Source: Bacteroidales bacterium (GTDB lineage Bacteria > Bacteroidota > Bacteroidia > Bacteroidales > UBA932). Taken from it: a DNA stretch of 64,000 nt. The stretch spans positions 62,001-126,000 of the forward strand of contig JAFYXO010000039.1 of assembly GCA_017546125.1 (NCBI GenBank). The letters are read 5' to 3'. Position 1 is the stretch's first letter. The number at the start of each line of letters is the position of its first letter. This document shows, piece by piece, positions 53,670 to 63,307 of the stretch. The notes beneath the pieces were generated by a model. The model did not search any database. It saw only the letters and a list, made by a program, of their open reading frames with translations, and had not been told where the DNA came from. A program made the translations under genes and the position numbers.

Positions 53670-54965
53670 CTATTTGCACACCATTATATCCAGAATCATA
53701 TTGTCCGTAGTCTGCATACCCTTCGAACCAATGGTTCCAAGATTACGGATAGTCTTCTCCACATCCTCCTCGATAATACCGTCATTGGACGAGATGCAGA
53801 TATTCTCAAGGGCAAGAATCGCCGACTGAACAGAAGAAGAGACACCAGAGGCCACTTTCAGGGCACATCCCACCTTCGCACCATCACACACCATACCGGT
53901 TATATTGCCCACCATATTCTTGATGGCAAACTTGATCTGCTCAAGAGAACCCTTCTTAAGCATCACAATACCGCAAGATGAACCTGTAGATGCTATTACA
54001 CATCCACAAAGGGCCGAAAGCTTGCCAAGATAACCTTTGATATGTATTGCAATAAGATTACTGAGGACAAGGGCACGGGCCAACTCCTCCTCGCTTGACT
54101 GAAGTTCCTGAGCAGCGGCCACTACAGGCATTGATACTGTAATTCCCTGGTTACCGCTACCTGAGTTTGACATCGCAGGAAGTGTACAACCTGCCATCCT
54201 CGCATCTGAAGCGGCAGCAGTAAGTGCCATACAGGTATTCATAAGGCCTGTACCAAAGATCTGAGAGTGTTTGTTATCAAGAATAGTCTTGCCGACTCTC
54301 AAGCCATAGTCAAGCTTGAGACCCTCCTGGGCAAGAGCCATATTCATCCTTGCACCTTCAAGGATAAATTCAATCTCATCAAAAGGTGCATTGCAGGCAA
54401 AATCGTATATTTTGTCTACTGTGAGATTATAATCAAGGGTTGTTTTCTGATTCACTTGTGGTGCATCCCCTTCCGACTGGGCGGTAGCATCAAGAAACAC
54501 CACTCCATCACCCTCCACATAGACAATTGAGTCGTGATTGTCCGCAATTACCACCTTGGAGCTATGGGTCCCATCCTCAGATGTGCAGAGTGCCTCCACA
54601 TAGAGCTTTTTATCTGTATCAGCCAGGGCAATGGTCACCTTCTTACCATCCACCATCTCTTTTGCAGCCAGCACATCTGCACCGGTAAGGTCCTTCAAAA
54701 CCTCAAGGCCATATTCTGACTTGCCGCAATAAAATGCCAGTGCCGAGGCGATATGAAGCCCCACCATTCCGGTACCCGGGATACCGACACCCATACCATT
54801 CTTAAGGATATTGGCACTAACCTTGACATCAAGGGTTGCGCATTGGGCACCGGCCTCTCTGACCACTTCACACGCTTTAGCCACAGCCAATGCAACTGCG
54901 ATAGGTTCAGTACATCCAAGTGCAGGTTTTACCTCTTTTTTGATCAGCTCTATATATTCGTGCAT
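53670..54965 (-). CDS. cyuA: L-cysteine desulfidase / UPF0597-type serine dehydratase-like protein
   Basis: 431 residues. The start VKPALGCTEPIAVALAVAKA and the segment LPAMSNSGSGNQGI with Cys in VIASTGSSCGIVML and MVCDGAKVGCALKVASG are typical of CyuA/YhaM proteins, which use an Fe-S cluster to break cysteine into pyruvate, ammonia and sulfide. A role on L-serine is the other possibility. It lies 11 bases after lgt. Confidence 0.9.
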   Translation of the reverse strand: MHEYIELIKKEVKPALGCTEPIAVALAVAKACEVVREAGAQCATLDVKVSANILKNGMGVGIPGTGMVGLHIASALAFYCGKSEYGLEVLKDLTGADVLAAKEMVDGKKVTIALADTDKKLYVEALCTSEDGTHSSKVVIADNHDSIVYVEGDGVVFLDATAQSEGDAPQVNQKTTLDYNLTVDKIYDFACNAPFDEIEFILEGARMNMALAQEGLKLDYGLRVGKTILDNKHSQIFGTGLMNTCMALTAAASDARMAGCTLPAMSNSGSGNQGITVSMPVVAAAQELQSSEEELARALVLSNLIAIHIKGYLGKLSALCGCVIASTGSSCGIVMLKKGSLEQIKFAIKNMVGNITGMVCDGAKVGCALKVASGVSSSVQSAILALENICISSNDGIIEEDVEKTIRNLGTIGSKGMQTTDNMILDIMVCK

Positions 54966-54976
54966 ATCTCTTTATT

Positions 54977-55813
54977 TTACTTTTTATAAACAGGAGTTGT
55001 CAGTCTTGCAGGAACCTTTCTCTTGAGAGAGATTATCAGGATAACCAGACCGGCAAGGATAAACGGAACACTTAACCACTGTCCCATATTCAAAACCATA
55101 CCCTCTTCGAATGCCTCTTGTGGCTCTTTGACAAATTCAATGAGGAATCTCATTCCGAAAAGGACCATGAAGAATATTCCGAAGATTGTCCCGCGGTAAA
55201 GCTTGTCAAGCTTCTTGTAGTAAAGGGCAAGAAGGGCAAAACCGAGCAACATATAGCTTATCGCCTCATAAAGCTGGGTAGGATGCTTGGGGAGAGTCTC
55301 ACCTCTGAGGGTAAAGACAAAACCCCATGGCAAATCTGTAGGGTTACCATATATCTCAGAATTGCAAAGATTTCCCAACCTTATCAGACATCCGGCGAAA
55401 CAAGTGGCAATCACCACTCTGTCCACCACCCACCAGAAGTCGAAACCTACCTTTTTACCATATTTCCTTGCATACCAATATATTGCAATCACACAACCTA
55501 TAGCACCTCCATGGGAAGCAAGGCCACCCTCCCACACTTTGAGTATCTCGACAGGCTGTGCCAGATAGTACCACGGATCATAGAACAGGCAGTGTCCCAG
55601 ACGCGCACCCACGAGTGTTCCGAGAAACAAAGCATAAAGTAAAGGCTCGAGAAGGGTCTCACTGGCACCCTCCCTCTTGTAGAATTGTTTTACAATCCAA
55701 TATCCGAGCGGATACAGACCCGCCACAAAGAGGAGGGAATAGTACCTCAACTCCAATGGTCCCAATTTGAAAATAACGGGATCCAGATCCCATACTACCG
55801 ATAAAAAATCCAT
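54977..55813 (-). CDS. lgt: Prolipoprotein diacylglyceryl transferase
   Basis: 278 residues, about seven membrane segments. RLGNLCNSEIYGNPTDLPWG and LPKHPTQLYEAISYMLLGF are the two signature blocks. It places diacylglycerol on the lipobox Cys of lipoproteins, of which at least three are coded in this window. Lies 6 bases after the methyltransferase gene. Confidence 0.97.
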   Translation of the reverse strand: MDFLSVVWDLDPVIFKLGPLELRYYSLLFVAGLYPLGYWIVKQFYKREGASETLLEPLLYALFLGTLVGARLGHCLFYDPWYYLAQPVEILKVWEGGLASHGGAIGCVIAIYWYARKYGKKVGFDFWWVVDRVVIATCFAGCLIRLGNLCNSEIYGNPTDLPWGFVFTLRGETLPKHPTQLYEAISYMLLGFALLALYYKKLDKLYRGTIFGIFFMVLFGMRFLIEFVKEPQEAFEEGMVLNMGQWLSVPFILAGLVILIISLKRKVPARLTTPVYKK

Positions 55814-55819
55814 ATTGAC

Positions 55820-56722
55820 CTATCTTTCCAATCTAGTAAACACACTCAAAGGAAGTGACCTTCCAAAATTGTCATTGAGCATAAGCTCTCCCGATGTTCT
55901 CTTTCCATTATTGCCCACAGCACATTTCACCAAAGTATCCGCCAACATGGCAGAGTATCCGTTCGAGTAGAGATTGAGCACCATAAAGCTGTGCTCGGGT
56001 GCCAGAATCTGACCACACCCTTTGAGAAGTTCGTAAAGGCACTCGTCCAGTTTCCACTTCTCTCCGTCTGGGCCATGGCCGTATGCCGGAGGATCAAGGA
56101 TAAGTCCATTGTATGTGTTGCCCCTTTTGGCCTCCCTCTTCACAAATTTGAGGGCATCCTCGACCACCCAACGGATATTGTCGAGTTTCGAGAATTCCAT
56201 ATTGCCCCTGGCCCAGGTAACCACCTGTCTGACTGAGTCAAGGTGGGTAACATCAGCCCCTGCACATTTGGCTGCAAGTGAAGCAGCTCCGGTGTATGCG
56301 AAGAGATTCAACACCTTTGGAGGTGCAGACATCTCTCCCTTAAGCCTCTTGACCTGAGATGAGATATAATCCCAGTTGGGGGCCTGCTCAGGGAAGACAC
56401 CCACATGTTTGAAAGAGGTCAAACCCAGACGGAGCTTGAAAGATGATGGTCCATTGTAACTTATGAGCCATTGCTCAGGCATTTTTTTGAGCATGGTCCA
56501 TGTGCCGCTATCCTCTTTGCCAGCCTTGCCGAAACCGGCTCCGGTAGTGAATTTGGTATGGGCTCTCGCTGACCACTCTTTATCACTCAAAGCCTTATCC
56601 CACAATGCCTTAGGCTCAGGACGAGCTAAAATAAACTGTCCGAAACGCTCAAGCTTTTCGAAGTTGCCTGAGTCTATCAATTCGTAATCCTTCCAAGAAG
56701 GTGATGGTGCTTGTAGTATCAT
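55820..56722 (-). CDS. Class I SAM-dependent rRNA methyltransferase (RlmI-like)
   Basis: 300 residues from MILQAPSPSWKDYELIDSGN; the frame extends to 56824 but would then cover the promoter. The Rossmann motif is NLFAYTGAASLAAKCAG, the acidic SAM site THLDSVRQ, and the target block LILDPPAYGHGP. The N-terminal RlmI PUA domain is absent and replaced by about 110 unrelated residues, so the exact rRNA target is open. Confidence 0.88.
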   Translation of the reverse strand: MILQAPSPSWKDYELIDSGNFEKLERFGQFILARPEPKALWDKALSDKEWSARAHTKFTTGAGFGKAGKEDSGTWTMLKKMPEQWLISYNGPSSFKLRLGLTSFKHVGVFPEQAPNWDYISSQVKRLKGEMSAPPKVLNLFAYTGAASLAAKCAGADVTHLDSVRQVVTWARGNMEFSKLDNIRWVVEDALKFVKREAKRGNTYNGLILDPPAYGHGPDGEKWKLDECLYELLKGCGQILAPEHSFMVLNLYSNGYSAMLADTLVKCAVGNNGKRTSGELMLNDNFGRSLPLSVFTRLER

Positions 56723-56738
56723 AATCAAAAACTGACTC

Positions 56739-56746
56739 CAAAGATA
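56739..56746 (-). promoter_or_regulatory. -7 element for the methyltransferase operon
   Basis: Minus strand TATCTTTG (TAnnTTTG), 16 bases before the ATG at 56722. Confidence 0.6.
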
Positions 56747-56769
56747 GGTTATTTTTGGCACTTTTTTAG

Positions 56770-56777
56770 TACTTTTG
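56770..56777 (+). promoter_or_regulatory. -7 element for pgk
   Basis: Plus strand TACTTTTG (TAnnTTTG), 36 bases before the pgk ATG. Confidence 0.6.
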
Positions 56778-56813
56778 CGGCTGAATATAGAGTAAAACAA
56801 AATTTGAAGTAAA

Positions 56814-58067
56814 ATGCAAAACATTAGTGACTACAATTTCAGTGGCAAGAAAGCTATCGTAAGGGTAGATTTCAACGTTCCATTGAATGACAAATTCCAA
56901 ATTACAGACGACACACGTATCCGCGCAGCTATCCCTACTTTGAAGAAAGTATTGGCAGGCGGTGGTTCTTTGATCATCATGTCACACCTTGGTCGTCCAA
57001 AAGGTCCTACAGATAAATATTCACTTAAACATATCATCTACAGAGTAGAAGAGCTTCTTGGAGTAAAAATTCAATTTGCTGAAGATTGCCAAAAAGCTCA
57101 AGAGCAGGCTGCTGCCCTCAAACCAGGTGAAGTACTTCTTCTTGAAAACCTACGCTTCTACGCAGAAGAGGAGGGCAAACCAAGAGGTTTGGCAGAAGAT
57201 GCTACCGATGAGGAGAAAAAAGCTGCTAAAGCTGCTGTAAAAGAGAGCCAGAAAGAGTTCTCCAAAGTATTGGCATCATACGCTGACTGCTACATCAACG
57301 ACGCATTCGGTACTGCACACAGAGCACACGCTTCTACCGCACTTATCGCCAAATACTTCCCTAACGACAAGATGTTCGGTTACATCATGGAGGGCGAAAT
57401 CAAAGCTATTGACAAAGTTCTTCACGGCGCTGAGCACCCTGTAACAGCTATCGTCGGCGGCGCAAAAGTTTCATCTAAGATCGGTATCATCGAGCATTTG
57501 TTTGACGCTTGCGACAATATGATTATCGGTGGCGGTATGGTTTACACTTTCGTTAAAGCTAAAGGGGGAAAGATCGGACGTTCACTTTGCGAGGACGACC
57601 AGATGGAACTTGCCCTTAACATCATCAAGAAAGCTGAAGAGAAAGGTGTCAAACTTTACTTCTCAAAAGAGGTTGTAATTGCAGACGATTTCTCTAACGA
57701 TGCAAACACTCAGATTGTAAACAACTATGAGATTCCAGATGGCTGGGAGGGTATGGATGCTGCTCCAGCAACCCTTGCAGTTTGGGAAGAGGTTCTAATG
57801 AACTCAAAAACTATCCTTTGGAATGGTCCTGTAGGTGTATTTGAGATGCCTAACTTCGCTAAAGGTACCAACTATATCGCTGAGATCCTTGCAAAAGTTA
57901 CCTCTGAGAAAGGTGCATTCACCCTTGTAGGTGGTGGTGACTCTGTAGCTGCTGTAACCCAGATGGGCTACTCTGACAAAGTGAGCTACGTCTCTACCGG
58001 TGGCGGTGCGATGTTGGAATACCTTGAAGGTATAGAACTGCCAGGTATTAAAGCAATTCGCGAGTAA
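56814..58067 (+). CDS. pgk: Phosphoglycerate kinase
   Basis: 417 residues: [20 protein letters not shown] near the start, SHLGRPKGP, and the nucleotide block [15 protein letters not shown] with [13 protein letters not shown] at the end. It makes ATP in glycolysis. A Lys/Glu-rich insert of about 25 residues near 120-145 ([20 protein letters not shown]) makes it longer than E. coli Pgk (387) and is typical of the phylum. A single-gene unit with its own terminator. Confidence 0.98.
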   Translation: MQNISDYNFSGKKAIVRVDFNVPLNDKFQITDDTRIRAAIPTLKKVLAGGGSLIIMSHLGRPKGPTDKYSLKHIIYRVEELLGVKIQFAEDCQKAQEQAAALKPGEVLLLENLRFYAEEEGKPRGLAEDATDEEKKAAKAAVKESQKEFSKVLASYADCYINDAFGTAHRAHASTALIAKYFPNDKMFGYIMEGEIKAIDKVLHGAEHPVTAIVGGAKVSSKIGIIEHLFDACDNMIIGGGMVYTFVKAKGGKIGRSLCEDDQMELALNIIKKAEEKGVKLYFSKEVVIADDFSNDANTQIVNNYEIPDGWEGMDAAPATLAVWEEVLMNSKTILWNGPVGVFEMPNFAKGTNYIAEILAKVTSEKGAFTLVGGGDSVAAVTQMGYSDKVSYVSTGGGAMLEYLEGIELPGIKAIRE

Positions 58068-58078
58068 GCAACATATCC

Positions 58079-58112
58079 AAGGGGAATCAAAAATTCCCCT
58101 TGTTTTATTTTG
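58079..58112 (+). terminator. Terminator of pgk
   Basis: Perfect 9-bp stem AAGGGGAAT/ATTCCCCTT (58079-58087 with 58093-58101), loop CAAAA, then GTTTTATTTT. Confidence 0.9.
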
Positions 58113-58139
58113 AAAAAATAGTAAAACCTTTTACTTTTG
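58109..58139 (+). promoter_or_regulatory. Promoter of the acyltransferase operon
   Basis: TTTG (58109-58112), a spacer of exactly 19 bases and TACTTTTG (58132-58139): a full Bacteroides -33/-7 promoter, 20 bases before the ATG. The -33 lies in the tail of the pgk terminator. Confidence 0.85.
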
Positions 58140-58159
58140 TGAACTAAACCTACCAACTT

Positions 58160-59503
58160 ATGGCTAAAAGAAAGAGAAAAATTCAAGATCCGGATGCCAT
58201 GTACAATCTCTTTAAGAGCTATGTGTGCTTCATTGTAAAACACTCGTTCAAAGAGATCAAATACATAGGTCTTGACAAAATACCCACTGATGGCGCTGTA
58301 ATCTTGGCTCCAAACCACTCAAACGCCCTTATGGACGCCCTCGTTGTGGTGAGCAGAGGAAAAGAACCAACTGTTTTTGTAGCCAGAGCCGATATTTTCA
58401 AAAACCCAACACTGGCCAAGATCTTCCACTTCTTCAAGATAATGCCTATCATGAGGATCCGCGACGGTGTCTCTGAGGTTAAAAAGAATGATGATACCAT
58501 ACAGAAGTCAATAGATGTTCTGCTTGACAAAGTTCCTTTCTGCATTCTTCCTGAAGGGACACACAGGGCAAAACACTCTCTCCTTCCATTGGGTAAAGGC
58601 ATATTCAGAATCGCCATCCAGACACAAGAACTCCTTGAAGACAAGGTTCCTCTATATATAGTACCTATGGGTCTTGAATACGGAAACTTCTTCCGATTCA
58701 GATCCACTGTACATGTTCAGGTGGGAGACCCTATCAATGTCAAAGATTTCTTGGCTGCCCGTCCCGACACCCCTACACCTGTGGTAATGAACGAGATGAA
58801 AGAGGTTCTCACTGAGAGGATGAGGGACATTATCGTCTACATACCTGACGATGAACACTATGATGCCACATACGAGCTCTGTGCTGTGATGAACAACCAG
58901 TACTCGAGAAGATACATCAAGGAGAATCCGGGTCAGAAGAGAAGATCACTCACCACCCGCTACAACTGCAACAAGGAGATCGTTAAAAATATCCAGACAC
59001 TCCGTGCAGAGAAACCACAAGAGGCAGAAGAACTACTTTCAATGGCCAAGAAATTCCACGATGCCAGGGAAAAGGCGAAGATCAGTCTCTCTTCAGCAGT
59101 GGTAAAGAGACCTCTTTACTCAAATCTGCTGAAGAATATTATCTTCCTGATAACCTTGCCTTATACTATTCCGGCCAGTCTGGTAACACTTCCTCTGACC
59201 GGCGTCATCGGTTTCCTACTATCCAAATTCAGAGACAGGGCATTCCACAACTCAGTACGATTTGTTGTCACTCTAATATTATGGCCTATACTATTGATTA
59301 TATATGCGACAGTGGCATTCTGCCTATTGCCATGGGAATGGGCTGTTGCGGCATGGCTATTGACAGTACCTGCACCATTCATCGCACAAGACTCATACAG
59401 ACTTCTAAGGATAATGATATCAGATGTGAAGTATACTACCAATGGCAAACTTCGCAGAATGGCAAAAGAGCTCCGTCAGAAGTTTAACAAGTGTATAAAA
59501 TAA
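58160..59503 (+). CDS. PlsC-like glycerolipid acyltransferase with membrane tail
   Basis: 447 residues. The acyltransferase domain (about 1-250) has PNHSNALMDALV, FCILPEGTHRAKHSLLPLGK and LYIVPMGLEYGN; the His to Asp spacing is five residues instead of the usual four. The C-terminal part (about 310-420) carries several membrane segments. It is nearest to Gpt2/Sct1-like 1-acyl-glycerol-3-phosphate or glycerol-3-phosphate acyltransferases of Bacteroidota. The exact acceptor is not certain. Confidence 0.88.
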   Translation: MAKRKRKIQDPDAMYNLFKSYVCFIVKHSFKEIKYIGLDKIPTDGAVILAPNHSNALMDALVVVSRGKEPTVFVARADIFKNPTLAKIFHFFKIMPIMRIRDGVSEVKKNDDTIQKSIDVLLDKVPFCILPEGTHRAKHSLLPLGKGIFRIAIQTQELLEDKVPLYIVPMGLEYGNFFRFRSTVHVQVGDPINVKDFLAARPDTPTPVVMNEMKEVLTERMRDIIVYIPDDEHYDATYELCAVMNNQYSRRYIKENPGQKRRSLTTRYNCNKEIVKNIQTLRAEKPQEAEELLSMAKKFHDAREKAKISLSSAVVKRPLYSNLLKNIIFLITLPYTIPASLVTLPLTGVIGFLLSKFRDRAFHNSVRFVVTLILWPILLIIYATVAFCLLPWEWAVAAWLLTVPAPFIAQDSYRLLRIMISDVKYTTNGKLRRMAKELRQKFNKCIK

Positions 59504-59516
59504 AACCTTAATCACC

Positions 59517-60467
59517 ATGAAAGAACAATTAGAAAGCCTTAGCGCTATCACCATCAATTTTGGCCAAGGGGGTACAACCATTGTCAATATCCTATTGGCG
59601 TTCATCATGTTCGGTGTTGCTCTTGGAATCAAATTCAATACATTTAAAGATGTGTTCACCAAACCACAATCACTGATCACAGGTCTTGTACTCCAATGGA
59701 TCGGCCTCCCAGCTATAACCACTATACTGGCCATCCTTATGAACAACTGGATTACACCTATGGTCGCATTGGGTATGATCCTGGTGGCATCTTGCCCTGG
59801 TGGCAACATCTCAAACTTCATGTCCTCATTCGCCAAAGGCAATGTGGAACTGTCAGTGAGTATGACCGCCATCACATCAGCTTTCGCCACATTCATCACC
59901 CCCCTCAACTTCTTCCTGTGGGGTAATATATACTATCGTACAGCAAGTATCAGTGGCGATGTTCCCGAATTGGTAATTCCATTCCTACCTATGTTCGGTC
60001 AAGTGCTTATCCTTTTGGGTATTCCTATCGTATTGGGTATGCTTTTCGCCAAATACTGTCCCAATGCGACAAAGAAGATTACCAAACCACTTCAAGTACT
60101 CTCTCTTGTAGTATTCTTCGGTATGGTTATCATCTCATTCGCACAGAACTTCCAGATATTTATCAACAACTTGTTCTATATCTTCATCATAGTACTGATC
60201 CACAACGCATGTGCATTGGGATTGGGTTATTTCGGTGCCACACTGGCTAAGAGACCCGAACTGGACAGGAGGTCACTTACTATCGAGACTGGTATCCAGA
60301 ACTCCGGTCTTGGCTTGGTTCTACTTTTCAACCACGCCATCTTCCCACCAGAGATCTGGCATCACGTATATGGAGGTATGCTATTGGTAACAGCCTGGTG
60401 GGGTGTATGGCACATCGTTTCAGGTCTTACCGTCGCTTCTATCTTCAGAAGAAAAAAAGTTGCATAA
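59517..60467 (+). CDS. Bile acid:sodium symporter (BASS) family transporter
   Basis: 316 residues with about nine to ten membrane segments. Conserved BASS features are LVASCPGGNISNFMSSFAKG and TIETGIQNSGLGLVLLFN, the two crossover (unwound) helices that bind Na+ and substrate. The substrate could be a bile acid, pantoate or another organic anion; the sequence does not tell. It lies 13 bases after the acyltransferase gene. Confidence 0.93.
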   Translation: MKEQLESLSAITINFGQGGTTIVNILLAFIMFGVALGIKFNTFKDVFTKPQSLITGLVLQWIGLPAITTILAILMNNWITPMVALGMILVASCPGGNISNFMSSFAKGNVELSVSMTAITSAFATFITPLNFFLWGNIYYRTASISGDVPELVIPFLPMFGQVLILLGIPIVLGMLFAKYCPNATKKITKPLQVLSLVVFFGMVIISFAQNFQIFINNLFYIFIIVLIHNACALGLGYFGATLAKRPELDRRSLTIETGIQNSGLGLVLLFNHAIFPPEIWHHVYGGMLLVTAWWGVWHIVSGLTVASIFRRKKVA

Positions 60468-60483
60468 ACTTAAACCTAACCTA

Positions 60484-61872
60484 ATGAAAAAGATTTTACT
60501 ATCAGCATTAGCTGTAATCATATCTGTATCCCTATTGGGACAAGAGCAGAAAAACGAAATTGTCAAAAAAGGTATCAACCTGGGACCTCTCCCTGCGATC
60601 GCCTTTGATGCTGACAAAGGATTTCAGGCAGGTGCACTCCTCAACATTTACGACTTCGGCGATGGTGCCACATATCCTAACCCATACTCACAGTGGTACA
60701 TGGAGGCATCATTCTTCACAAAAGGTTCACAGCTGTATGTTCTCACATATGACACCAAAAGTCTTATCCCAGGCGTAAGATTTTCACCGGGAGTGGTACT
60801 TATAAACGACAAGGCACTAGACTTCTATGGCTTCAACGGATATCAGTCATTCTACGACCATGAGAGGGTAGCCCAAGGGAAAAATGACCCACAAAGCTAT
60901 CTGTACAGCCCCTACTACAAAACAGCAAGAACCCACCTTATAGCCAAGGCTGACTTTACCGGAGAGATCATTAAGGACAAATTCTACTGGGAAGCCGGCT
61001 ATATGTTCAACTGGTTCAAGCAGGGTGCTATTGACAGAGCCAAAGTAAACAAAGGGAAGGAACCTGAGAAGATGTTCCCTGATGAGGAGCCTACTCTATA
61101 CGAACAATATCGCCAATGGGGTATCATCTCCGATGAAGAGGATGGCGGTGGCTTCAATAGCGGATTGAAACTTGGTCTTATGTATGACACTCGCGATGTG
61201 GAGAACTCTCCCAACAAAGGTCTTTGGATAGAAGGTCACGCTATCTTAGCCCCAAAATGGCTCGGAACCACCAACCCGTACTACAGATACTGCTTGACAT
61301 TCAGACATTATGTTCCTATCGTAATGAAGAAGCTTACCCTTGCCTACAGACTGAACTACCAGGGAACAATTGGTAACAATGCCCCATTCTACGTGCTTCC
61401 TTTCTACTCTATGTTCGGCTCATCGTACGACAGAGACGGTATGGGTGGCTACAGGACTGTAAGGGGTATGATGAGAAACAGGGTTCAGGCTCTTGATGTA
61501 GCGTTCTACAATGCAGAGCTAAGATGGAAATTCATCGACTTCCAGCTCTTCAAACAGAACATCGCTTTCTCACTTACAGCATTCTCTGACGGTGCAATAT
61601 CTGTAAGACCATACGATATGTCATTCAAGAAACAGTTGACAGACTTCAGCTCCCCTGCCCTGTACAATGCAGCATTGAAAGAGTATCAGGATTACATGTC
61701 AAAAGGTATAACTTACGACAAAAAACACTTTGACCAGCTACATGCCACTGTGGGTGCAGGTTTGAGATTCATCATGAACCAAAACTTCATCGTAGCTTTT
61801 GAGTATGGTAAGCCTCTAAACAAACAGGACGGCAACGGTGCCTTCTACATCAATACAGGATACCTATTCTAA
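60484..61872 (+). CDS. Outer-membrane beta-barrel protein, Omp85-like (BamA/TamA superfamily)
   Basis: 462 residues from MKKILLSALAVIISVSLLGQ (signal peptide); an in-frame ATG at 60403 lies within the transporter gene. No POTRA domains are visible, so it is a barrel-only member. GGYRTVRGMMRNRVQALDV resembles the family's VRGF lid-lock motif and the last residue is Phe, as expected for barrel assembly by BAM. It shares a transcript with the BASS transporter and the acyltransferase, which may point to a lipid-linked role. Confidence 0.82.
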   Translation: MKKILLSALAVIISVSLLGQEQKNEIVKKGINLGPLPAIAFDADKGFQAGALLNIYDFGDGATYPNPYSQWYMEASFFTKGSQLYVLTYDTKSLIPGVRFSPGVVLINDKALDFYGFNGYQSFYDHERVAQGKNDPQSYLYSPYYKTARTHLIAKADFTGEIIKDKFYWEAGYMFNWFKQGAIDRAKVNKGKEPEKMFPDEEPTLYEQYRQWGIISDEEDGGGFNSGLKLGLMYDTRDVENSPNKGLWIEGHAILAPKWLGTTNPYYRYCLTFRHYVPIVMKKLTLAYRLNYQGTIGNNAPFYVLPFYSMFGSSYDRDGMGGYRTVRGMMRNRVQALDVAFYNAELRWKFIDFQLFKQNIAFSLTAFSDGAISVRPYDMSFKKQLTDFSSPALYNAALKEYQDYMSKGITYDKKHFDQLHATVGAGLRFIMNQNFIVAFEYGKPLNKQDGNGAFYINTGYLF

Positions 61873-61888
61873 CAGACAATATGACAAT

Positions 61889-61922
61889 AAAAAAGGTGGT
61901 TCACTGCTGAACCACCTTTTTT
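61889..61922. terminator. Bidirectional terminator between the barrel gene and frr
   Basis: A perfect 15-bp stem (61889-61903 with 61908-61922) with loop CTGC, starting with A6 and ending with T6, so that it ends transcripts from both strands. It is centred between the convergent genes. Confidence 0.92.
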
Positions 61923-61939
61923 ATTTGGAATCACTATGA

Positions 61940-62497
61940 TTACACAGTCATGATCTCTTTCTCTTTTGCAGCAAGAAGCTCATCCACTTTCTTGTTGAAA
62001 GCATCCACATCTTTCTGGATAGCTGCTTCAGAATCTTTAACTACGTCCTCAGGCATACCATCTTTTTGAGCCTTCTTAAGGGTATCAATACCATCTTTAC
62101 GGGCATTTCTGATAGAGATTTTGGCATTCTCACCTTCAGCTTTAGCTTTTTTAACAAGATCTTTACGACGATCCTCTGTCAAAGGTGGGATATTGATACG
62201 GATGTGCTCACCATTGTTCTGAGGGGTGAAACCCAAGTTTGCATCCATAATTGCTTTCTCGATAGGTGCAATCATGTTTTTCTCCCAAGGCTGGATCAAC
62301 ATAGTTCTTGCATCAGGAGCAGTGATACTTGCCACCTGTGGAACTGGTGTAGGTGAACCGTAGTAGTTAACCATTACAGTATTGAAGATAGCGGTATTTG
62401 CCTTACCTGCTCTGAAATTCTTAAGTTCAGAATCCAAGTGCTCAATGGCACCGTTCATTTTATCCTTCGCAGCTGCGATAATTTCTTTTGCTTCCAT
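61940..62497 (-). CDS. frr: Ribosome recycling factor
   Basis: 185 residues with FRAGKANTAIFNTVMVNYYG and the helical C-terminal SIRNARKDGIDTLKKAQKDG. It splits the post-termination ribosome together with EF-G. Follows pyrH by 30 bases. Confidence 0.98.
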   Translation of the reverse strand: MEAKEIIAAAKDKMNGAIEHLDSELKNFRAGKANTAIFNTVMVNYYGSPTPVPQVASITAPDARTMLIQPWEKNMIAPIEKAIMDANLGFTPQNNGEHIRINIPPLTEDRRKDLVKKAKAEGENAKISIRNARKDGIDTLKKAQKDGMPEDVVKDSEAAIQKDVDAFNKKVDELLAAKEKEIMTV

Positions 62498-62527
62498 AGT
62501 TATATCTTATTTCTGATTATTTCTTAA

Positions 62528-63244
62528 TTAACAAACCACTGTTCCTACATCCTCGCCCAACACCAGCTTGGTAAGATTCCCTTTTTTGTTCACATCAAAT
62601 ACGATAATAGGCATCTTGTTGTCCTTACATAGTGCAAATGCGGTAGAGTCCATAATTTTAAGGTTGTCGGTAAGTGCTTTCTCATAAGATAGGGAGGTGT
62701 ATCTTGTGGCTGTAGGATCCTTCTCAGGGTCTGCAGTATAGACACCATCAACCCTTGTACCTTTCAACAAAGCGCAAGCACCGATTTCACAAGCTCTGAG
62801 AGCTGAAGCTGAATCTGTGGTGAAGAATGGATTTCCGGTACCACCAGCAATGATAGCCACCTTACCGCTCTCCAACAATTCAACTGCCCTGTCTCTCACA
62901 TAATATTCTGCAATTGGCTTCATAGGGGTAGATGTAAACACCTCTGCCTCTACGCCTGCACTCTTGATAGCCATCGAAAGACCAATACTATTGATAACTG
63001 TAGCCAACATACCCATCTGATCTCCTCTCACTCTGTCAAAACCTTTGCCTACACCAGACAAACCTCTGAAGATATTGCCACCGCCGATAACAATAGCGAC
63101 CTGAACACCCATTCTGCACACTTGCGCAATCTCCTCAGCGTATTCGGCCATAACTTTCTCATTGATACCTTTTCCCTCTACTCCGCCCAAGCTTTCACCG
63201 CTCAGTTTCAGTAGAATTCTCTTATATTTCAATTCCTGTTTCAT
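62528..63244 (-). CDS. pyrH: UMP kinase
   Basis: 238 residues from MKQELKYKRILLKLSGESLG; an upstream in-frame ATG at 63280 is rejected because it lies in front of the predicted -7 box. GGGNIFRGL, DQMGMLATVIN and FTTDSASALRACEIGA are family blocks. It phosphorylates UMP. The pyrH-frr order is widespread. Confidence 0.97.
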   Translation of the reverse strand: MKQELKYKRILLKLSGESLGGVEGKGINEKVMAEYAEEIAQVCRMGVQVAIVIGGGNIFRGLSGVGKGFDRVRGDQMGMLATVINSIGLSMAIKSAGVEAEVFTSTPMKPIAEYYVRDRAVELLESGKVAIIAGGTGNPFFTTDSASALRACEIGACALLKGTRVDGVYTADPEKDPTATRYTSLSYEKALTDNLKIMDSTAFALCKDNKMPIIVFDVNKKGNLTKLVLGEDVGTVVC

Positions 63245-63267
63245 TATTTGTTTAAAAAAGTGATTAA

Positions 63268-63275
63268 CAAAAATA
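63268..63275 (-). promoter_or_regulatory. -7 element for pyrH-frr
   Basis: Minus strand TATTTTTG (TAnnTTTG), 23 bases before the ATG at 63244. Confidence 0.5.
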
Positions 63276-63307
63276 GCCAAAGATTATGAAATTACCAAGT
63301 AAGAGGT

